Shown here one piece after another: positions 5,251 through 8,246 of a stretch of DNA of 8,246 nucleotides. The notes below the pieces were generated by a model. The model ran no database searches. It was not told the origin of the DNA and was given only the letters and a program-made list of their open reading frames with translations. The DNA lies in NCBI GenBank assembly GCA_946544695.1, contig CAMNMO010000114.1, forward strand, positions 1 to 8,246. Direction: 5' to 3'. Made by a program: the position numbers and the translations under genes. Numbering within the stretch: the first letter of the stretch is position 1; the number at the start of each line of letters is the position of its first letter. This DNA comes from an uncultured Ruminococcus sp. Lineage in GTDB: Bacteria; Bacillota; Clostridia; Oscillospirales; Ruminococcaceae.

Positions 5251-5997
5251 TTGAGGATAGCATACGCTTCGGACAACGAACAGCAAAGAGAACAGTTCCG
5301 CACATATCTGACTGCCTACTTTGAAAAACAGCCGACAGAAAATGAGATCTGCATATTTGACAACCCCGAAGAATTGCTTGAAAGCGTTTCGGATACTCTG
5401 TATGACATGGTGTTTTTCAACATGGTCTACGGTACACAGTCGGGAGTGGAGTACGTCTATAAAATGCGTGCATTCGACCCTGATGTTACGGTCATCGTCC
5501 TGCGCTTCACGTCTGAGGGGCGGGTGGAGTGTATAATGATAACACCGATGCTTGTGGTGCTTGATGATTTTTCACAGAACTCCTGCTTTTCGATGCTTGA
5601 CATAGCCATCAGCCGCATGAATGCAAATCCCGAGCGTTCCGTTCTTCTGCGTACAACGCAGGATATCGGCAGGATAGTTCCCCTCACATCGATAGTTTTT
5701 GCGGAGGCATCGGGGCATAAGGTGACAGTCCGCCTGACGAGCGGAGAGCAGATAGAGATACACGGACCTATCAAAAACCTGGCGGAACGGTTAAAGGTGC
5801 ATTCGGAATTTCTGTTCCCGCACCGCAGTTTTATAGTCAACGCATTTTATGTTTCCTGCATAACCACCGATAAAATATATCTGCGGACGACCAAAAGCAC
5901 AGTGCCCATAGCAAGGGGCAAGGCAAACGGCATAAAGGCGGCTTATGATGAATATTTCAGGAGCTATAACCGTGATACCAACCTGCGTGCCGAATAG
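5251..5997 (+). CDS. LytTR-family regulator with degenerate receiver domain
   Basis: A 248-residue protein. The C-terminal LytTR DNA-binding domain spans about residues 130-238, with IVPLTSIVFAEASGHKVTVRL, the helix around LAERL, FLFPHRSFIVN and a closing strand IYL....VPIARG. The N-terminal part (1-120) aligns by pattern to a response-regulator receiver but lacks key residues. The acidic pair near the start is S7-D8, the usual phosphorylated Asp is Asn57 (FFNMVYG, where a typical receiver has FLDIxMPG), and no clear conserved Lys is seen. It is therefore probably phosphorylation-independent. No histidine kinase gene adjoins it. The start is TTG at 5251, supported by GGGAG at 5237-5241 with 9 nt spacing and by the receiver-like opening MRIAYASDNE. 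The nearby ATG at 5244 is out of frame. It most likely controls itself and the divergent lipoprotein gene through the repeats at 5127-5189. Confidence 0.85.
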   Translation: MRIAYASDNEQQREQFRTYLTAYFEKQPTENEICIFDNPEELLESVSDTLYDMVFFNMVYGTQSGVEYVYKMRAFDPDVTVIVLRFTSEGRVECIMITPMLVVLDDFSQNSCFSMLDIAISRMNANPERSVLLRTTQDIGRIVPLTSIVFAEASGHKVTVRLTSGEQIEIHGPIKNLAERLKVHSEFLFPHRSFIVNAFYVSCITTDKIYLRTTKSTVPIARGKANGIKAAYDEYFRSYNRDTNLRAE

Positions 5998-6037
5998 CTG
6001 TATGACAAGGAGCTGCGCTGTTTTTCAGATAACTGCT

Positions 6038-6058
6038 GTCGGGAACATATATCGTTTT
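6038..6058 (+). repeat. Degenerate direct repeat of the copy 2 right end
   Basis: GTCGGGAACATATATCGTTT (6038-6057) resembles the segment at 6288-6308, which shares GTCGGGAA, ATATAT and CGTTT with one small insertion and one deletion. It may be a decayed fragment of the TGTCGTTTA-ended repeat family. No matching left end is visible in the gene upstream. Confidence 0.3.
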
Positions 6059-6063
6059 TTGTG

Positions 6064-6100
6064 ATGACCTCTGCGTTCATAATGGGCGCAGGGGTCATTT
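6064..6100 (+). terminator. Probable terminator after the LytTR gene
   Basis: ATGACCTCTGCG (6064-6075) and CGCAGGGGTCAT (6087-6098) form a 12-bp stem with a single T-G wobble and an 11-nt loop. Only a short TTT follows, so this is a stable hairpin but a weak intrinsic terminator. It is the only candidate between the LytTR gene and the rfb promoter. Confidence 0.5.
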
Positions 6101-6160
6101 GCCTGACATTTCTGCCCGCCCGAAGATGCATCTGTTGTAAAGAAGTGACAAGAGTATTAA

Positions 6161-6182
6161 TTAGCCGTTAAAGACGGTCTAA
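6161..6182. promoter_or_regulatory. Small dyad upstream of the rfb promoter
   Basis: TTAGCCGT (6161-6168) and ACGGTCTAA (6174-6182) are inverted with one bulged base and a 5-nt centre. The dyad ends 4 bp before the -35 box, a usual place for an activator or operator site. Which protein would bind is unknown. Confidence 0.3.
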
Positions 6183-6186
6183 GTAA

Positions 6187-6215
6187 TTGACTTTTGTGAT
6201 GCGGTTTGCTATAAT
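6187..6215 (+). promoter_or_regulatory. Promoter of the rfb operon
   Basis: TTGACT (6187-6192, 5 of 6) and TATAAT (6210-6215, perfect) are 17 bp apart, with TGC just before the -10 (extended -10). The predicted start is near 6221, so rfbA has an untranslated leader of about 160 nt. That leader consists mostly of the inverted-repeat element and a GC-rich hairpin, GCGCC-TGATGC-GGCGC (6325-6340). Confidence 0.8.
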
Positions 6216-6216
6216 A

Positions 6217-6313
6217 TATAGTAAACACATATAATTTTTTCATCTGTACCGCACTGCCTGCGATGTTTGGCTGTGTGGTCGGGATAAGTCGGGAAATATA
6301 TGTCGTTTAGTAT
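6217..6313. repeat. ~95-bp inverted-repeat element, copy 2, in the rfb leader
   Basis: The left end TATAGTAAAC-ACATATA (6217-6232) is complementary to the right end TATATGTCGTTTAGTAT (6297-6313) apart from a 2-nt gap and one mismatch. An inner stem, ACCGCACTGCC (6248-6258) with GGCTGTGTGGT (6269-6279), pairs at 9 of 11 positions plus one wobble. The TGTCGTTTA end and the overall length match the palindrome at 924-1015; the interior sequences differ. Placed just after the -10 box, it would form a large hairpin at the 5' end of the rfb mRNA. Confidence 0.5.
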
Positions 6314-6379
6314 GGTAGAGTGCAGCGCCTGATGCGGCGCCGATCGAATTATATCCGTGATGTATAGGAGTAAATGAAA

Positions 6380-7267
6380 ATGAAAGGAATTATCCTCGCC
6401 GGAGGTTCCGGTACAAGGCTTTATCCGCTCACTATGGTGACTTCCAAACAGCTGCTGCCTGTCTACGACAAGCCGATGGTCTATTATCCGCTGTCCACCC
6501 TCATGCTGGCAGGTATCAGGGAAATACTTATCATATCTACTCCCGCCGATCTTCCCAACTTCCAAAGGCTGCTGGGCGATGGTTCGGAGTACGGCATCGA
6601 ACTGAGTTACAAGGTGCAGCCCTCTCCCGATGGGCTGGCACAGGCATTTATTCTGGGCAAGGAGTTCATCGGTGATGACGCCTGCGCTATGGTGCTGGGC
6701 GACAATATCTTCTATGGCAACGGCTTCGGCGGCCTTCTGCGTGAAGCTGTCAGTGATGCCGAAAACAACGGCAGGGCTACCGTGTTCGGTTACTTTGTGC
6801 CCGACCCCGAAAGGTTCGGCGTGGTAGAGTTCGATGAGGAAGGCAGGGCTGTGTCCATTGAGGAAAAGCCCGCTGTGCCCAAAAGCAATTATGCCGTTAC
6901 AGGGCTGTATTTCTACCCGTCGGGTGTGTCTGCAAGGGCGGAAAAAGTCAAGCCTTCGGCTCGTGGTGAACTGGAGATAACCACCCTCAACGAGATGTAT
7001 CTGGGTGACAGTCTGCTTGATGTTCAGCTGCTTGGGAGGGGTTTTGCATGGCTCGATACAGGCACTATGGACAGCCTGGCAGAAGCTACCAACTTTGTGC
7101 AGATGATACAGAAACGGCAGGGTGTAGAGATATCTGCGCCTGAGGAGATAGCGTTCATCAACGGCTGGATAGATAAGGAAGAGCTGATAAGCTCGGCTGA
7201 AAAATACGGCAAGTCACCCTACGGCGCACACCTGAAAAGTGTGGCAGAGGGCAGGATAAAATACTGA
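6380..7267 (+). CDS. rfbA: Glucose-1-phosphate thymidylyltransferase (RfbA/RmlA)
   Basis: A cytoplasmic enzyme that joins glucose-1-phosphate and dTTP to give dTDP-glucose and pyrophosphate, the first step of dTDP-L-rhamnose synthesis. Its 295 residues match the family. Motifs: nucleotide-binding LAGGSGTRLYPLT (6-18), TSKQLLPVYDKP (21-32), LGDNIFYG (106-113, with metal-binding Asp108), EEKP (162-165), VTGLYFY (174-180), RGELEITTLN (196-205), and WLDTGT (225-230, Asp227 the second metal ligand). No key residue is missing. The start at 6380 is preferred to the in-frame ATG two codons earlier (6374): AGGAG at 6366-6370 is 9 nt from 6380 but only 3 nt from 6374, and the family begins MKGIILAGG. 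It is the first gene of the operon; the next begins 15 nt after its stop codon. Confidence 0.97.
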   Translation: MKGIILAGGSGTRLYPLTMVTSKQLLPVYDKPMVYYPLSTLMLAGIREILIISTPADLPNFQRLLGDGSEYGIELSYKVQPSPDGLAQAFILGKEFIGDDACAMVLGDNIFYGNGFGGLLREAVSDAENNGRATVFGYFVPDPERFGVVEFDEEGRAVSIEEKPAVPKSNYAVTGLYFYPSGVSARAEKVKPSARGELEITTLNEMYLGDSLLDVQLLGRGFAWLDTGTMDSLAEATNFVQMIQKRQGVEISAPEEIAFINGWIDKEELISSAEKYGKSPYGAHLKSVAEGRIKY

Positions 7268-7282
7268 GGAGCAGATAGTAAG

Positions 7283-7834
7283 ATGGGGAACTTTACTTTC
7301 AATGAGACAGAGATAAAGGGCGTATATATAATTGATGTCAAGACCTACGGCGATGAGCGTGGGTATTTTATGGAGACTTACAAAAGTTCGGATTTCAAGG
7401 CGGCGGGCATTGACTGTGACTTCGTGCAGGACAATCAGTCAAGTTCACGCAGGGGAGTCCTCAGGGGACTGCATTTCCAGAAGACCCATCCGCAGGCAAA
7501 GCTTGTGCGTGTGCTGAAAGGCGAGGTGTTCGATGTGGCTGTTGACCTGAGAAAAGGCAGCGAGACCTACGGCAAGTGGACAGGTGTGGTGCTTTCGGGA
7601 GAGAACAGGCGGCAGTTTTTCATACCTAAGGGTTTTGCGCACGGCTTTGTGGTGATGAGCGAACATGCAGAGTTCGCATACAAGTGCGATGACCTTTATC
7701 ACCCCGAAGATGAGGGCGGTATAATGTGGAATGACCCCGAGATAGGCATAGAATGGCCTGATGTGGGCGAGCTGATACTCAGCGAAAAGGACAAGGTGCA
7801 CCCTTCGCTGGCAGAGTCAAAGACCGAATTTTAA
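7283..7834 (+). CDS. rfbC: dTDP-4-dehydrorhamnose 3,5-epimerase (RfbC/RmlC)
   Basis: The third enzyme of dTDP-L-rhamnose synthesis: it inverts C3 and C5 of dTDP-4-keto-6-deoxyglucose. Its 183 residues are the normal length of this cupin-fold family. Visible motifs are GDERGYFMETY (23-33), QDNQSSSRRGVLRGLHFQ (49-66, with His64 as the catalytic base), KLVRVLKGEVFDVAVDLRKGS (73-93), FIPKGFAHGF (113-122) and FAYKCDDLYHPEDEGGI (131-147, with Tyr133 as the probable acid). Catalytic assignments follow known RmlC structures by motif position. AGGAG (7267-7271) overlaps the rfbA stop and lies 11 nt before the ATG, slightly long. The gene is co-transcribed with rfbA, and rfbB follows 12 nt later. Confidence 0.96.
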   Translation: MGNFTFNETEIKGVYIIDVKTYGDERGYFMETYKSSDFKAAGIDCDFVQDNQSSSRRGVLRGLHFQKTHPQAKLVRVLKGEVFDVAVDLRKGSETYGKWTGVVLSGENRRQFFIPKGFAHGFVVMSEHAEFAYKCDDLYHPEDEGGIMWNDPEIGIEWPDVGELILSEKDKVHPSLAESKTEF

Positions 7835-7846
7835 GGAGTTATCGAT

Positions 7847-8246
7847 ATGAATATATTTGTTACAGGCGGTGCGGGCTTCATCGGCTCCAACTTTATTTTT
7901 CACATGCTGGCTGCCTACCCCGACTACCGTGTGGTATGTCTGGATAAGCTGACTTATGCAGGCAATCTTTCAACGCTTGAGCCTGTTATGAAAAAACCGA
8001 ATTTCAGGTTCGTCAAGATAGATATCTGTGACCGTGAGGCTATTTACAAGCTGTTTGAGGAGGAGAAGCCCGACATCGTGGTGAACTTTGCGGCTGAATC
8101 TCATGTTGACCGTTCCATCGAGGACCCCGAGATATTCCTCAGGACCAACATTCTCGGCACACAGGTGCTTATGGACGCCTGCCGCAAGTACGGCATACAG
8201 CGCTACCATCAGGCATCTCCCGATGAGGTCTACGGCGACCTGCCCC
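7847..8246 (+). CDS. rfbB: dTDP-glucose 4,6-dehydratase (RfbB/RmlB), 5' part
   Basis: The first 133 residues of an extended short-chain dehydrogenase; the reading frame is open to the window edge. The full family length is about 340 residues. The enzyme oxidises, dehydrates and re-reduces dTDP-glucose to dTDP-4-keto-6-deoxyglucose using bound NAD+. Seen here are the Rossmann motif TGGAGFIGSN (6-15), the NAD-ribose region LDKLTYAGN (32-40), NFAAESHVDRSI (80-91) and the end of the catalytic strand, RYHQASPDEVYGDLP (119-133). In that last motif the family has S-T-D-E-V-Y-G, with the Thr and Asp-Glu pair in the active site. Here the Thr is Pro125 (codon CCC at 8219-8221), one base from ACC. The Tyr-Lys catalytic pair lies beyond the window. 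AAGGAG at 7833-7838 is 8 nt before the ATG. The family call is certain; activity is in question because of Pro125. Confidence 0.95.
   Translation, partial: MNIFVTGGAGFIGSNFIFHMLAAYPDYRVVCLDKLTYAGNLSTLEPVMKKPNFRFVKIDICDREAIYKLFEEEKPDIVVNFAAESHVDRSIEDPEIFLRTNILGTQVLMDACRKYGIQRYHQASPDEVYGDLP

Noticed and set aside
5070..5303. 77-residue minus-strand reading frame across the control region
   Set aside because: It overlaps the promoters and the LytTR gene start and has no ribosome site or recognisable protein features.
6374..6379. RfbA start two codons upstream
   Set aside because: It is only 3 nt from the Shine-Dalgarno sequence; the ATG at 6380 has ideal spacing and gives the usual family N-terminus.

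Overview
The window looks like a piece of a Firmicutes chromosome, most likely a Ruminococcus-type Clostridia genome. Reasons: balanced GC with frequent CTG, AGG and GGC codons, AT-rich intergenic spacers, strong GGAGG ribosome binding sites, a small Cys-rich protein at the head of a feo operon, and a Thr/Glu-rich lipoprotein linker. The species is inferred from style, not proven. There are eight protein genes, one of them cut by the window end. I see no rRNA, tRNA, CRISPR array, transposase or phage gene.

Layout. (1) 1-176: non-coding, with a nine-C run, small hairpins and an inverted repeat. (2) 276-890: a TetR-family regulator with its own promoter and a terminator. (3) 924-1015: a 92-bp imperfect palindrome, then a dyad that may be a metal-regulator operator. 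(4) 1065-3337: a ferrous-iron uptake operon, with a 56-residue Cys-rich membrane protein, FeoA, and FeoB overlapping FeoA by ATGA. It ends in a clear terminator. (5) 3446-4888, minus strand: a 480-residue lipoprotein of unknown function, convergent with feoB. (6) 4889-5250: a divergent control region, with a promoter on each strand, a repeat-bounded element in the lipoprotein leader, and three phased copies of an 11-bp repeat of the kind LytTR proteins bind. (7) 5251-5997: a LytTR regulator whose receiver domain lacks the phosphorylated Asp. (8) 5998-6379: non-coding, with a hairpin, a near-consensus promoter and a leader of about 160 nt containing a second ~90-bp element with the same ends as the one before feo. 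(9) 6380-8246: rfbA, rfbC and the start of rfbB, for dTDP-L-rhamnose precursor synthesis.

How the parts fit. The feo genes import Fe(II) coupled to a G-protein domain. The rfb genes activate glucose-1-phosphate to dTDP-glucose and convert it toward dTDP-rhamnose for wall or capsule polysaccharide; the reductase (rfbD) would be expected past the window end. The LytTR gene and the lipoprotein are divergent and share a control region, so they may form a small surface-response pair. The most notable observations are the phased LytTR repeats, the pseudo-receiver, the repeated palindromic elements in front of two operons, and a Pro in place of the usual catalytic Thr in RfbB.
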